Part shown: piece after piece, positions 10,640 to 22,455 of the stretch
How the letters are laid out: each line of letters begins with the position of its first letter
How positions within the stretch are numbered: the first letter of the stretch is position 1
NCBI GenBank assembly: GCA_009760885.1
Contig: CM019696.1
Span: 50,232,847-50,296,846 of the forward strand
Direction: 5' to 3'
Length of the DNA: 64,000 nt
Source of the DNA: Achatina immaculata
Lineage: Eukaryota; Mollusca; Gastropoda; Stylommatophora; Achatinidae
Position numbers and translations under genes: made by a program
The notes under the pieces: generated by a model
The model's input: only the letters and a program-made list of their open reading frames with translations
Database searches by the model: none
Told to the model about the DNA's origin: nothing

Positions 10640-11160
10640 AAAGCAGAACACTGTAAGATGATTATCTCTAGACAATAGCAAACAGGATTACTTTCTTTAA
10701 CAAAAACTATCTCTGGGCACAGCGAAACAGGTTCAGTTTCTACAAAACTATGTCCAGACAGTTCGATATAGGGTGAGTTTCTACAAGACTATATCTATGC
10801 AGTATAAAGTAGGATGACTTTGTACAAAATTATCTATATACAGTATAAAGTAGGATGAGTGCCTACAAAACTATATCTAGACAATACGAAATAGAACGAA
10901 TTTACACAAAATAATCTCTGAGCAAAACTAAATAAGATGAATTTCTATAAAGCTATTTCTGGACGGTACAAAATAGGATGAATTTCTATAAAGCTGTCTT
11001 TGAACAGTGCGATAAAAGGATGCATTTCTACAAAACTATTTGCAGGCACTACAAAAGAGGTGAACTTTCTATGAAATTCTGGGCAGTATAATGGAGGTGG
11101 ATTTCAATAAAATTGTTTAAGTGCTTTACAAAACAGGATGGAATTTAATTAAATTATTCT
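10640..11160. repeat. degenerate ~55-60 bp tandem repeat
   Basis: Poorly conserved unit around GATGAATTTCTATAAAGCTA and a CTCTGGACAGTACAAAATAG-like block. It is repeated in duplication unit 2 at about 11846-12366. Confidence 0.7.
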
Positions 11161-11408
11161 TCGACAACAACTACAACAACAAAATATAGTACGGATTTAT
11201 AAAACTGTCTAGAACAAGACGAAGTGGATTTAGAGATCGATTTGATTTTCTGTTTATTTTTACTACAGCTTTTCTCTTTTAGATATCTGGCTTGTACGTC
11301 TATTTTTCATGTTTAACTTTTTTCTTCTTCTTCACTCTATTTCATCTGTTCCACCACTATATCCTCCCTTTCTTCTTCATCATCATCTTCTTCTCCTCTC
11401 ATTTTAAG

Positions 11409-11552
11409 TGCGTACATAATTTTCGTTTGTCTGTTCTCTTCTATTCTTTCTACATAGCTCGGCCAGCGTAGTCTGTTCACTTTCAAGACATTTATAATTC
11501 GGTGAGATTTAAGTAACCTGTTCAGTTCAGTGTTATTTCTTAATTGTTCATA
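11409..11552 (-). pseudogene. LINE E fragment duplicated with unit 2
   Basis: Minus-strand VNRLRWPSYVERIEENRQTK block copied with the duplication and cut off at the junction at 11409. Confidence 0.65.
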
Positions 11553-12675
11553 TCTTCTAGATTATAAACGTTGTTATAAACCTTATAAATAAATTGTGTT
11601 TCGTTTAGTTTTCAGTCGGTTCTTCTTTTTGGTTCTACTGAGACTCTAATAAAAAAAAAAAAAACGTTTCAACCCACTCTCGTATCTTCCTCGCAATTCC
11701 TAAATGAAGGAATCTCGTTTTTCCTTCGCGAAGTATCTCGGCAACATCGGCATTGGTTTATTCAGAGCACACTCTCAGTGTCACTTGTTCGGCACAAGAT
11801 GGAGACAAATAACCACTGATTTGAATATTATCTCCAGAGACGACAAAAGCAGAACACTGTAAGATGATTATCTCTAGACAATAGCAAACAGGATTATTTT
11901 CTTTAACAAAAACTATCTCTGGGCACAGCGAAACAGGTTCAGTTTCTACAAAACTATGTCCAGACAGTTCGATATAGGGTGAGTTTCTACAAGACTATAT
12001 CTATGCAGTATAAAGTAGGATGACTTTGTACAAAATTATCTATATACAGTATAAAGTAGGATGAGTGCCTACAAAACTATATCTAGACAATACGAAATAG
12101 AACGAATTTACACAAAATAATCTCTGAGCAAAACTAAATAAGATGAATTTCTATAAAGCTATTTCTGGACGGTACAAAATAGGATGAATTTCTATAAAGC
12201 TGTCTTTGAACAGTGCGATAAAAGGATGCATTTCTACAAAACTATTTGCAGGCACTACAAAAGAGGTGAACTTTCTATGAAATTCTGGGCAGTATAATGG
12301 AGGTGGATTTCAATAAAATTGTTTAAGTGCTTTACAAAACAGGATGGAATTTAATTAAATTATTCTTCGACAACAACTACAACAACAAAATATAGTACGG
12401 ATTTATAAAACTGTCTAGAACAAGACGAAGTGGATTTAGAGATCGATTTGATTTTCTGTTTATTTTTACTACAGCTTTTCTCTTTTAGATATCTGGCTTG
12501 TACGTCTATTTTTCATGTTTAACTTTTTTCTTCTTCTTCACTCTATTTCATCTGTTCCACCACTATATCCTCCCTTTCTTCTTCATCATCATCTTCTTCT
12601 CCTCTCATTTTAAGAGCGTTTATAATCCCCTTTCCTATGTCTTTGTTCACGCGTCCGAAAATAGACAAATTATAT

Positions 12676-14188
12676 ACTGTTCAAAAAAAAAAAAAAAAGA
12701 AACGCAACAGTACTGTGGTCGTAATGGACACGAAATTTCAAACTTGTATCAAAATTTTGTTTTACGGAATTATTGTTTCAGTCTTGGCATGAAGAAACTT
12801 TAAGACTTTAACAATGAAATGATTTCATTAAATTTGGGTTGGACTTTTATTCTTTGCGACTGAGGCCTCCGTTTCAGTAAGGTATATGGGCTCCTCTGGC
12901 CTGTATCGGAGAACATCTCCTTGATATGGATCCGATTAGCCGATAGATCTGTTCTTGTGGGATGGCTGCCCACTTTTCCAGCAGTGCAAGAGACAACTGT
13001 CGGAGATAGGTTGGCGCCAAGTCTCGCTGGCGGACTTTTCTGTTGAGTTCATCCCATAAATGTTCTATTGGGTTCATGTCTGAATGGATGGCCACGGAAT
13101 GGTTTGGCCGTTTTTGTCAGCGATGAACTGGGTGGTGAGTTGTACCACATGAGGTCGAGCGTTATCCTGCTGAAAAATCGACCCTGGTGCAGCCAGAAGT
13201 GGAAAGGCGTGAGGACGAAGAATTTCAGCGGCGTATCGCTGGGCATTCAGGCGTCCTTCATATTGCACTAGGTCACTTTTTTCCATGAAGTTAATCGTCC
13301 CCCACACCTCCACCACCATGTGGAGAAGCCTCATCCATGTAGTTCTGAGCGTAGCGCTCATGGACTCTGCCGTAAACTCTTCTCCGTCTATCGTGTCGCT
13401 GGAGAAGAAAGAATGATTCATCACTAAACCAAACCCTTTCCCAATCATTTGCAACGGTCCATTGACGACGCTGGTTCGCCCACTGCAGTCGGTTCCGGTG
13501 ATGTCGATCCATAAGAACAGGACCTCTGTAGGGTCTTCTAGCCCAAAGACCAGCATCGTGCAGCCGGTTCCTGACCATTTGATCTGAAATTCGACGAGCT
13601 CCTATCATTGACTGGACTGTTGAGGATGCAGATGCAAATCGATTCCTGAGGTGACGCAGCCGTATGAAGCGGTCTTCGGCAGGAGTTGTGACTATGTGTC
13701 TTCCACTGCGAGGCCGGTCTGCAACTGAGCAAGTTTCTTGAAATCGTCTCCAAATGCTATTAATGGTGCTTCTAACCACATTAAATTGTCTGGCCACTAC
13801 ACTTTGTGACTCTCCAGTCTGTAAACGCCCAATGATGATGAGTCATTATTCTGCAGTGAGATGAGCCATAAACGCGCATTGAATTTTCAAATGAACTGAT
13901 TCGAGAAGCGCCAATTTTTTATAGGCATTCCATAACATGGTCAGTGAGTTTTGTGTTCAGTAAGTTTCACGTTATCCTCGTGAACCTGTCATGAGTTATT
14001 GTCAAAAATGCTGTTTTGACTAGTGTCACTTTTTGTGCTCATGAATCATCTGCTGAGTACAGTTCAGGTCAGCACGTGAAGCTGATGTCCAAGTGAACGT
14101 TTCAGGCAATTTGCCCTTGTCTGATCAGCAAACTTCAGTTTAAATCGCAACATCGTATTTGTTTCGTTTCTTTTTCTTTTGGAACAGT
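12676..14188 (-). mobile_element. Tc1-like DNA transposon
   Basis: About 1.5 kb, the normal size for Tc1 elements. Imperfect inverted ends: the left reads ACTGTTC, an A run, then AAGAAACGCAACA from 12676. The right, inverted, reads ACTGTTCC, A-rich, then AAAGAAACGAAACA from 14188. AT-rich flanks fit a TA target, though the exact TA pair is ambiguous by one base. The left end lies about 60 bp beyond tandem duplication 2. It carries a broken transposase (12874-13869) and is non-autonomous unless a helper copy exists elsewhere. Confidence 0.85.
12874..13869 (-). pseudogene. Tc1-like transposase, frameshifted
   Basis: Cut-and-paste transposase of the Tc1/mariner DDE superfamily, acting on the inverted ends. 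The probable start ATG is at 13869 (MAHLTAE), followed at once by two stop codons. Then come the helix-turn-helix stretch GESQSVVARQFNVVRSTINS, the linker DRPRSGR (GRPR-like), first catalytic Asp in WFSDESFF, second in FQQDNARPH, and the last acidic position in NPIEHLWDELN. The frame breaks near 13300 (a GGTGG run) and near 13085. It ends GAHIPY and stop at 12874. Family-typical length would be about 330-340 residues, which the pieces add up to. Inactive as it stands. Confidence 0.88.
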
Positions 14189-14611
14189 TATACATACAGG
14201 CGAATTCTTCCAGCATCAAAATGGTCCGTTCCCGAGAATCTACGTGCTTTAATTTTCAACATCTATGGGACAGATCACGCAATAAAAAGATTCAAACATT
14301 TCCTAGAAACTCTTGCAATACAATTATACCCATTCTAACGAGCTGGTATAGATTATTTTCCATATTGCGTTCCGACGTAGAGGTACAGCACAATGATCAA
14401 GGGAAACCATGAAATTTTTTTCTGGTGTAGAAACTGCAGACGTGTCTGAAAAGATATAGTGCCGTTTCTTTTGTCTGTTACATTGCGCTGAGGATTGGAG
14501 CAAAACCTGTTAACTATAAATGGTTTTTGTTCGCATCCTGATTGTACCGACACTGTCAAGGTGAAATTGAAAATCGGATTCACCATCGCCGTCATCATTG
14601 TCATGGTTATC
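14189..14611. other. no recognised gene
   Basis: The short frames here match nothing I know. The right part becomes ATC/GTC-rich (14583-14612), which is the target of the next insertion. Confidence 0.5.
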
Positions 14612-14628
14612 ATCGTATCATAGCTGTT
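14612..14628. repeat. left target-site duplication of the retroposon
   Basis: ATCGTATCATAGCTGTT, repeated exactly at 16105-16121. Neither neighbour base extends the match. Confidence 0.9.
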
Positions 14629-16104
14629 CTAAGGACTGCAAACGCGCCACAAACAGCCTCTGGCAGTCAAGTCCAGCTCCTGGCCTTCCCGTGGCAGAAC
14701 TGTTTAAACTGACAGGAGAAGGGGCGAGGGCGAATATCTGGCGCCTGAAAACCAGTTACTTAGGGTAGATGAGTGGCACGTTTGGTAGCTCATCTGCCGC
14801 TGTTGGCGAGATCTTCAGCTGCCGTGCGTGGAGCGGTGCTCTTCCCGGCCAATGAAGAAATTTGCAAATGGGGTTGCCGCGCAGCATCACTACGGAAAGG
14901 GTGGTTGAAAGAATAAAGCGAAGCAAACAGTCAAATCACGGCACCTCTGGTCTGGAGGTCAGCCACGTCCTGAGTGCAGTCATATCGGGTGAAATGCATG
15001 AACCGGCTTGTCCCAGAGGTTAAGTCACTGCTGGCTTGACTCTTCAAATGCCGCGCGTGGAGTGAAGCTCCTCCCGGTTAAGGAAGTAAATGCGGAAATA
15101 AAGGTTGCTGTGCGGCGCCGATGGGAAAAGGTGGTGGAAAGTGAAGTTTAACCTGGTATGTCCAGTAGTATCGCTACGAGAGCTATACCACGGCGCCTCT
15201 GCTCTAGAGGCCGCCTACGTCCGAAATACACCTACACTGGTGAAATATGCCTAAACCGGCACACACCAGGGGTGGAACTCGATGGCTAGACATGTCATGC
15301 AACCTCCGCTCTAGAGGTCGGTAACGCCTGATAAACACCCATACTGGTGAATTTTGCCTAAACCGGCTCATACCAGGAGTGAATCTTGAAGGCTATGAAT
15401 GTCACAGTACCTCTGCCCTAGAGGTCGGTCCCGTCCCAAACATGCCCATACTGGGAAATGCCTAAACCAGCTCAACCCAGGGGTAGAAGTCACTAGTGGC
15501 GAGGATTCGTCCTCCTGGACAAAAGCTCCATCCTGGTCACAACTAGGAAGGGTAGCGGCCACGACCGCAAAATGCTGAAGTCGGAGACACTGGACCAGGG
15601 AAGTCTAGATAGGCAACCACCTCTCACCCGGCGGGGATGTCTGCGTATCCTAATCACGCTGAGGTTTTCCGGTGAGAAAGTCCAACCCTGGACTGGATGG
15701 GCAACCACCTCTCACCCGGCGGTGATACACGGGTATCTCAAAACACATCGAGGTTTTCCGGTGAGAAAGTCCAACTCTGGCCTGGGTGGGCTAACGCCTC
15801 TCACCCAGCGGGGATGCACTGATATTCCAAACACGTCGAGGTCTTCCGGTGAGAAAGTGCAACCCTAGACCAAACTGGTGCAATGAAAACCACGGTGTCA
15901 CGCAATCCCGCTTCCGAGACCCACCAAGAATACAGGCTAAAGCACTGTGATACTCTGAACCCCTTGTGGTCCTTTCGTGGAACTCGTGTGATCTATTTTG
16001 GACCACACAGGGGACCACGGGACCTAACGAGGACCACATGCGTGAATTCAGTAGGTTCACAGTGCGGTTTTTGGTGGTAGAAGTGAACGAAGAAGAAGAA
16101 GAAG
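14629..16104 (+). mobile_element. GAA-tailed retroposon, longest copy
   Basis: 1,476 bp exactly bracketed by a 17-bp direct repeat and ending in (GAA)n, the hallmarks of target-primed retroposition. It begins CTAAGGACTGCAAACGCGCC. A ~170-bp head, absent from the copy at 1404, is followed by the same three classes of internal tandem block. No RT, endonuclease or transposase motif and no ORF above about 100 codons is visible, so it must be mobilised in trans or be derived from a longer element. LINE E (10000-10345) also ends in (GAA)n and is a possible partner; that is inference. Copy-to-copy differences are mostly substitutions and 1-7 base indels. I cannot assign it to a named SINE class and saw no clear A/B boxes. 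Confidence 0.8.
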
Positions 16105-16121
16105 ATCGTATCATAGCTGTT
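16105..16121. repeat. right target-site duplication of the retroposon
   Basis: Exact second copy of ATCGTATCATAGCTGTT, immediately after the GAA tract. Confidence 0.9.
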
Positions 16122-16217
16122 GGCGAAACATCAAAAATATCATCAATGGTGCCTTCACTGCCTGCGCCATTAGTGTTATCACCATCAGAATTGTTATGTC
16201 ACTGTTGTCAAAATTAT

Positions 16218-16659
16218 ATGCATCTTTCCCATCACAACATATGCCTGTGAGACCTGGACACTTAACAAAACAGCTGAGAAACACATAAATGCCTTTGAAT
16301 GTAAATGCTACAGAAGAGTTCTTCAAATATCGTGGACACAAAAAAGAACAAATATATCCATTCAACAAGAATTTAATATTGAAGAAGGCTGGCTAGTAAA
16401 GAAGATTAAGGAGAAAACTTAAATATTTTGGACATATACGTCATGAGAATCTAGAGAAGACCGTGTTGGAAGGGTACATAATGGGAAAAAGAAAGATAGG
16501 AAGACCAAGGCGAAGATGGCTGCTAGATATCGTTGAGGATCTGCAAATGGATGCTTCAGCAGCAGGTCATCTTGCTCACAACTGAGAGGAGGGCTGTTAG
16601 GGAGGCAAAGTTCCGCAAGGGACATGTAAATGAATGAATGAATGAATGAATGAATGAAT
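16218..16659 (+). mobile_element. LINE A 3' fragment with target duplication
   Basis: About 440 bp: YACETWTLNKTAEKH, CYRRVLQISWTQKR in the same frame as the other copies, then indels near 16408-16440 and a deletion near 16585. It ends in six AATG repeats. It is flanked by GTTGTCAAAATTAT (16204-16217) and GTTGTCATAATTAT (16660-16673), 13 of 14 identical. 5' truncated; non-coding. Confidence 0.88.
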
Positions 16660-16673
16660 GTTGTCATAATTAT

Positions 16674-16860
16674 CATCGCTGCCGTCTCTGTCGTCGTCAT
16701 CGTTGTCTTCATCAACGGCACCGTTGTCACGTTCGTCGGTTGTCATTGCACGTTGACAGCAGTTATCTTCACCATTTTCATCATCCTTATTAATAATCTC
16801 GCTATCGTCATTTTTGTTATCATTACCACTATCCCATACTATTCCTGGAGGCTGTAATTT
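16674..16860. repeat. imperfect ATC/GTC-rich tract
   Basis: Low-complexity continuation of the locus seen at 14583-14612 and 16122-16203; the two retroposons above sit inside it. Confidence 0.7.
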
Positions 16861-16916
16861 TCCTTCTGTATTCTCTGTCTGTAGTTATTTGTGTCTCTCA
16901 TAAGCTAGTCCGTTTC

Positions 16917-16921
16917 TCTCT

Positions 16922-16967
<46 letters not shown>
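16917..16967. repeat. (CT)n microsatellite
   Basis: About 50 bases of CT with one TT interruption. Confidence 0.97.
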
Positions 16968-16969
<2 letters not shown>

Positions 16970-17029
16970 CATACAAGGAATAATTCTTGCACGCTAATTC
17001 TTTATCAGTTTGGCTGTATGGAATAACGT

Positions 17030-17260
17030 CACGATATGTTATATCAGTTTATGTTACTGAATGTATGGATTAAACGCTGTGCTAAATCTGCTTATATCAT
17101 GGAGTGAATGGACTAAAGGCCGTGCTATAAACCGATAAAAAGATGTTGTGAAAGTATGGATTACTTAGTATGTTATATATTTTTATGTTACTGAATGTAT
17201 GGAATACAAGCTATGTTATGTCTGATTGTGCTATTGAATGAATGTATTAACTACGGTGTT
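17030..17260. repeat. degenerate minisatellite split by LINE C (left part)
   Basis: Unit like TGTTACTGAATGTATGGATT and CTATGTTATATCTG. The same motif family resumes at 19196-19400, right of LINE C. Confidence 0.75.
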
Positions 17261-19195
17261 CTTATCTTATATCTTATATCCTTCCCGTGCCGTTAAACGT
17301 CACATAGGGCTCGCAAAGTAGTTCGACAATTTTTCCTGACTTCGGCGAGTCTTCCAACCTCATCAAAGGATTTTATGCCTGTTAATTTGGCCTCTCTTAA
17401 TAATGTCCTCTTCAGAGTTTCACGCGGTGTCCCTCTTTTTCTTCGGCCTGTTGTGTTCCACTTGATAGCTTGTTTTGGGATTCTCTGATCATTTCTTCTC
17501 ATCAAGTGACCAACATATGTCCATCTCCTTTTCCTGATCACCCATGAGACTGGTTATTGTTCAGTCATCTGTCTTATCTCTGCATTGTTTTTGAATTCAT
17601 TCCACTTGATGCCGAGTATTTTCCTTAGGCATTTGTTTTCAAAAGAGTCTAATTTCTCTTCTATTTCTTTAGTTGTTTTCCAGCTTTCGCATGCATAAAT
17701 GAGGGTGGATATTACATTTGAATTGAATAGTCTTAACTTGGTTTTTGTGCTTATAACTTTTGAATTCCATATATTCTCAAGATTCTTGAAGATTGATGCT
17801 GCTTTTGCAATTCTGATCCTAACTTCCTTTCTAGTGTCACCATCCTGGTCTATGTAGCTGCCAAGATATGCAAATTGATTGACTTCTTCAATATCTGTCC
17901 CTTCTATGTGTATTTTTCCATTTTGATTGAGAGGAATTTTCATTATTTTTGTTTTGTCCTTGTTAATTTCAAGTCCTATTTTGCTAGCCAGTGAAGACAG
18001 GCTATCTGTTTTTTTCTTGCATGAAATTCACATTATTACTGATAAGAGTTATGTCATCAGCAAAATCAAGGTCTTCTAGTTGGGTCCCATGTACCCAGTC
18101 AATACCTGTGTTACCTGTGCAGCATTTTTTCATTATTAAGTCTATTGTATTCCCAAAAAGTAAAGGAGACAGTATACATCCTTGTTTCACACCTGTTTCA
18201 ATCTGGAACCAGTCACTCATCCCTTCTTCTGTCTTGACTGCACAAACATATTCATTGTATAAGTCCTTAATGATGTTGACAATTTTAGATGGTATTCCAT
18301 ATAGACATAAAATTCTCCATAATGAATCTCTGTGTATGCTATCAAATGCCTTTTTAAAATCTATGAAGTTCAGTATTAATGGTTTCTGCTTTTCAATATG
18401 TTCTTCAAGTATTATTCTGAGAGTAAAGATCTGGTCGAGACAGCTTCTCCCTTTTCGAAATCCTGCTTGTTCTTCTCTCATTGCAGTATCCACTATATCT
18501 TTGAGTCTGTTCAAAATGACCTTGCAAAATACTTTTGACACAACTGATATTAAGGTTACTCCTCTCCAGTTGTTACAGTCACTAAGGTTGCCCTTTTTTG
18601 GTATTTTAACAATGATTCCTTTCTTCCAATTAGAAGGGACCTTTTCTTCTTTCCAAATCTTGTTAAACATTCTCTGTAGTTGTCTAATGTTGTCACTATT
18701 GATAGCTTTTAACATTTCGGCTGTTATTTCATCTTCACCTGCAGCTTTGTTGTTAGCCATTAAATTCACTGCTGTTTCAATTTCATGCAATTTAATTTCA
18801 TCTAGGCCGACATTTAGTTGTGGGGCTGGTAAGTCAGTTTCAAGGTTTAAGAATTCTTTTGAGTGTGGTCGATTGAATATTTCTTGGAAGTGTTCAGCCC
18901 ATCTTTGCTTTTGGTCTTTATTTGATGTTATTGTGTTCCAGTTTTGCTAAGGATTGGTCTTTCTTTAGATGTAATAGTACCTGTTAGCCTCTTTTGTATG
19001 TTATATAAAGTTTTGCTGTCTCCTGTTTTTGCTGCTTTTTCTGCCTCTTTCGCCATATTGTCTATGTATTCTCTTTTATCCCTTCTAGCTGAACTTTTTA
19101 CTTTCTTGTCTATTTCTTTGTATTTTGCTTTTGCCAAATCTCTTTCATGATCTGTTTTTCCATTCTACATGTCTAATTTGGCTGCTCGTCTTAAA
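17261..19195 (-). mobile_element. LINE family C, 5'-truncated, with target duplication
   Basis: Non-LTR retrotransposon on the minus strand, about 1.9 kb. From the 5' side it holds a pre-RT region (AKAKYKEIDKKVKSSARRDK), RWAEHF, then the RT: EDEITAEMLKA, WKKGIIVKIPKKG, NWRGVTLISV, EQAGFRKGRSCLDQ, FIDFKKAFDSIHR, GVKQGCILSPLLF and catalytic LDFADDITLI. The C-terminal part has FAYLGSYIDQDGD, YACESWKTTKE, CLRKILGIKWN and RRWTYVGHLMRR. Breaks: a frameshift near 18935, another near 17990, and a TAA at about 17551 where the copy at 45643 has CAA. The stop after ALCDV is followed by only about 15 nt and then a (GATATAA)n-like tail. TACGGTGTT flanks it (17252-17260 and 19196-19204). The endonuclease is missing. 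Confidence 0.9.
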
Positions 19196-19496
19196 TACGG
19201 TGTTACAGTATATGTATTATGTTACTGAATTATGATTTAAGACTGTATTATATTTTTTATGTTGTTGAATGTACGGATTACAGGCTGTGTTAATCTTTTA
19301 ATTAAAGGCTATGTTATATCTGTTTATATTATTGAATATACGAATCAAAGACTATACGCAGTAGTTTATAATTCATAATTAATATATTTTTTCGAATATT
19401 CGTAATGACAGTTTTAAACTAATGTTGGCTGGACTTTAATCTTGTCTTATCTTCTCTTGTCTTGCCTTGTCTTCTCATGTCTTGTCTTCTATCTCT

Positions 19497-19810
19497 CTGG
19501 AGCTGCGAGCTAGTACTCTTTGCAGTCTATGCTGTGAACGTGTTGAGGCACAGCATAGTGTCGGATTAGGAGCGGGTCATTTCGGCTATGTTTTTTTTCA
19601 GTCCATGAGTACAGTTAAAAAAATGTACGGAGTGCAATACTTCTTTAGCAGACTCCACCACCATAGAGACTATGGCGACTCCTGCCTCGTTTGCCAGGCT
19701 AGACCTATTAATGGGGGTACTAACGAAGAGGTGGGACAGGGTCTTGGTTAGTTGTGCCAACCCAGACGCTAGCGTGCCAGCAACGGGTTGTTGATTGCCG
19801 AAATGGTCGT
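19497..19810 (+). repeat. dispersed repeat family R, copy 2
   Basis: Opposite orientation to the copies at 4696 and 46840. Blocks are CTTTGCAGTCTATGCTGTGA, AGCAGACTCCACCACC and GGGACAGGGTCTTGGTTAG. It is followed at 19844-19866 by GACAGAATGTCAGACGGGC, which resembles the 3' module of the CR1-like LINEs here. Confidence 0.7.
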
Positions 19811-20009
19811 GCTTTTGACTTGGATGAAAGTTAAGAGGTCAAGGACAGAATGTCAGACGGGCATACCCTCCTTAATCTTCGTCCTGTGAAAATCTCTTTC
19901 TTTCTCTCTCTCTCTCTCTCTGTTTCTCTCTCTCACTGCTTCTCTCTCTTCCTCTCTTTCTCTCTGCTTTTCTCTCTCTCCCTCTCTCTCACACACACAA
20001 ACACACACT

Positions 20010-20465
20010 GTTTCTCTTACTCAGCTGCCCACCTTTGAAGTGCTCTACCAACTTATGTCAAACTTACAAGTAATATTCGCTCTTATAACCTCAAACTTTG
20101 TCCACATCTGTTTGATATGGAATATATGCCTCCCTAACCACAATCTAAAGTAGTTTAAAGTATGGCTTGATTGTTGTATTTTTTTAATACTGCTTTTCTA
20201 TAAGTTTGTTAGTTTTGAATGAATGTAAGAATGCAAGTTTATTTCATGCTGTTGTATAAATCAGAGTGTGGAGTGTATGGACAAGAGATAAGTTTATTAT
20301 TTATTTATGCAGTCATTTAATTGTGTTTTCATGATTATTAACCCTCATTAATAAATGCTGAATGACTGTGACTGAGTGAAAGCTGTATGATGAAGGGCAG
20401 AATGTTAGACCGCCTGCGTGCCTAATTCTTAACTCTTTGAACATAAAGTATATTCGTTCGTTCGA
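20010..20465 (+). mobile_element. CR1-like LINE family L, 3' end
   Basis: Starts with the conserved CR1/jockey C-terminal pattern FSYSAAHL-SALPTYVKLTSN (compare SYSAVQLWNTLPYHL of family G). An internal stop is present. It then has an AT-rich 3' UTR, ending with GAAGGGCAGAATGTTAGAC, CCTGCGTGCCTAATTCTTAA and a TTCG tail. Confidence 0.7.
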
Positions 20466-20950
20466 TCTCTCTAACCTTCTCTCTCTCTATCTCTGCTTCA
20501 CTCTCCCTCACTCTGTCTATGTATTCTCTTTTATCCCTTCTAGCTGAACTTTTTACTTTCTTGTCTATTTCTTTGTATTTTGCTTTTGCCAAATCTCTTT
20601 CATGATCTGTTTTTCCATTCTACATGTCTAATTTGGCTGCTCGTCTTAAATACGGTGTTACAGTATATGTATTATGTTACTGAATTATGATTTAAGACTG
20701 TATTATATTTTTATGTTGTTGAATGTACGGATTACAGGCTGTGTTAATCTTTTAATTAAAGGCTATGTTATATCTGTTTATATTATTGAATATACGAATC
20801 AAAGACTATACGCAGTAGTTTATAATTCATAATTAATATATTTTTTCGAATATTCGTAATGACAGTTTTAAACTAATGTTGGCTGGACTTTAATCTTGTC
20901 TTATCTTCTCTTGTCTTGCCTTGTCTTCTCATGTCTTGTCTTCTGTCTCT

Positions 20951-21264
20951 CTGGAGCTGCGAGCTAGTACTCTTTGCAGTCTATGCTGTGAACGTGTTGA
21001 GGCACAGCATAGTGTCGGATTAGGAGCGGGTCATTTCGGCTATGTTTTTTTTCAGTCCATGAGTACAGTTAAAAAAATGTACGGAGTGCAATACTTCTTT
21101 AGCAGACTCCACCACCATAGAGACTATGGCGACCCCTGCCTCGTTAGCCAGGCTAGACCTATTACTGGGGGTACTAACGAAGAGGTGGGACAGGGTCTTG
21201 GTTAGTTGTGCCAACCCAGACGCTAGCGTGCCAGCAACGGGTTGTTGATTGCCGAAATGGTCGT
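20951..21264 (+). repeat. dispersed repeat family R, copy 3
   Basis: Duplicate of 19497-19810 carried in tandem duplication unit 2. Confidence 0.7.
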
Positions 21265-21463
21265 GCTTTTGACTTGGATGAAAGTTAAGAGGTCAAGGAC
21301 AGAATGTCAGACGGGCATACCCTCCTTAATCTTCGTCCTGTGAAAATCTCTTTCTTTTTCTCTCTCTCTCTCTGTTTCTCTCTCTCTCACTGTTTCTCTC
21401 TCTTCCTCTCTTTCTCTCTGCTTTTCTCTCTCTCCCTCTCTCTCACACACACAAACACACACT

Positions 21464-21919
21464 GTTTCTCTTACTCAGCTGCCCACCTTTGAAGTGCTCT
21501 ACCAACTTATGTCAAACTTACAAGTAATATTCGCTCTTATAACCTCAAACTTTGTCCACATCTGTTTGATATGGAATATATGCCTCCCTAACCACAATCT
21601 AAAGTAGTTTAAAGTATGGCTTGATTGTTGTATTTTTTTAATACTGCTTTTCTATAAGTTTGTTAGTTTTGAATGAATGTAAGAATGCAAGTTTATTTCA
21701 TGCTGTTGTATAAATCAGAGTGTGGAGTGTATGGACAAGAGATAAGTTTATTATTTATTTATGCAGTCATTTAATTGTGTTTTCATGATTATTAACCCTC
21801 ATTAATAAATGCTGAATGACTGTGACTGAGTGAAAGCTGTATGATGAAGGGCAGAATGTTAGACCGCCTGCGTGCCTAATTCTTAACTCTTTGAACATAA
21901 AGTATATTCGTTCGTTCGA
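21464..21919 (+). mobile_element. CR1-like LINE family L, 3' end, second unit
   Basis: Duplicate of 20010-20465. Confidence 0.7.
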
Positions 21920-21924
21920 TCTCT

Positions 21925-22455
21925 CTAACCTTCTCTCTCTCTATCTCTGCTTCACTCTCCCTCACTCTCTCTCTCTCTCTGCTTTTCTCTCTCTCTCTCT
22001 GCTTTTCTCTCTCTCTGCTTCTCTCTCTGTTTCTCTCTCTCTCTCTCTGCTTCTCTTTCTCTGTTTCTCTATGCTTCTATCTCTTACTGCTTCTCTCTCT
22101 GTTTCTCTCTTTTTCTCTATCTGTCTGCTTCTCTCTCAGCTTCTCTCTCTTTTACTGCTTCTCTCTCTGTTTCTCTCTCTCTCTCTGCTTCTCTCTCTCT
22201 TACTGCTTCTCTCTCTCTGTGTTTCTCTCTCTTACTGCTTCCCTCTCGCTTTCTCTCTCTCTCTCTTACTGTTTCTCTCTCTCCTACTGCTTCTATCTAT
22301 CTCTGCTTCTCTCTCTCTCTTACTGGTTCTCTCTCCGTTTTTCTCTCTCTTATTGCTTCTCTCTCTCTCTCTCTTACTGTTTCTCTCTCTCTCTTACTGC
22401 TTCTCTCTCTCTTACTGCTTTTCTCTCTGCTTCTCTCTGTCTTCTTCTGTCTTCT
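21925..22455. repeat. CT-rich degenerate tandem repeat
   Basis: Irregular units of CTCTCTCTTACTGCTTCTCT and variants. The long Leu/Ser-rich frames across it are composition artefacts. Confidence 0.9.

Larger units (their letters stand above)
10203..12614. repeat. tandem duplication 2 (two ~1.2 kb units)
   Basis: Unit 1 is 10203-11408 and unit 2 11409-12614, offset 1206. Sequence is almost identical, including an A14-like run and the short poly-AAC tract. The left edge lies inside a LINE E C-terminal fragment, so 11409-11552 is a second, truncated copy of that fragment (minus strand). Confidence 0.95.
19061..21969. repeat. tandem duplication 3 (two ~1,455-bp units)
   Basis: Unit 1 is 19061-20515 and unit 2 20516-21969. 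The junction shows shared TGTCTATGTATTCTC. It starts inside the 5' part of LINE C, so 20516-20650 is a second copy of that LINE end. Each unit then carries part of a degenerate minisatellite, repeat R, a CT tract and a CR1-like LINE 3' end. Differences are a few substitutions and short indels in the T and CT runs. Confidence 0.95.

Noticed and set aside
17991..18950. 319-codon plus-strand frame
   Set aside because: It is the antisense shadow of the LINE C reverse transcriptase, whose motifs are clear on the minus strand.
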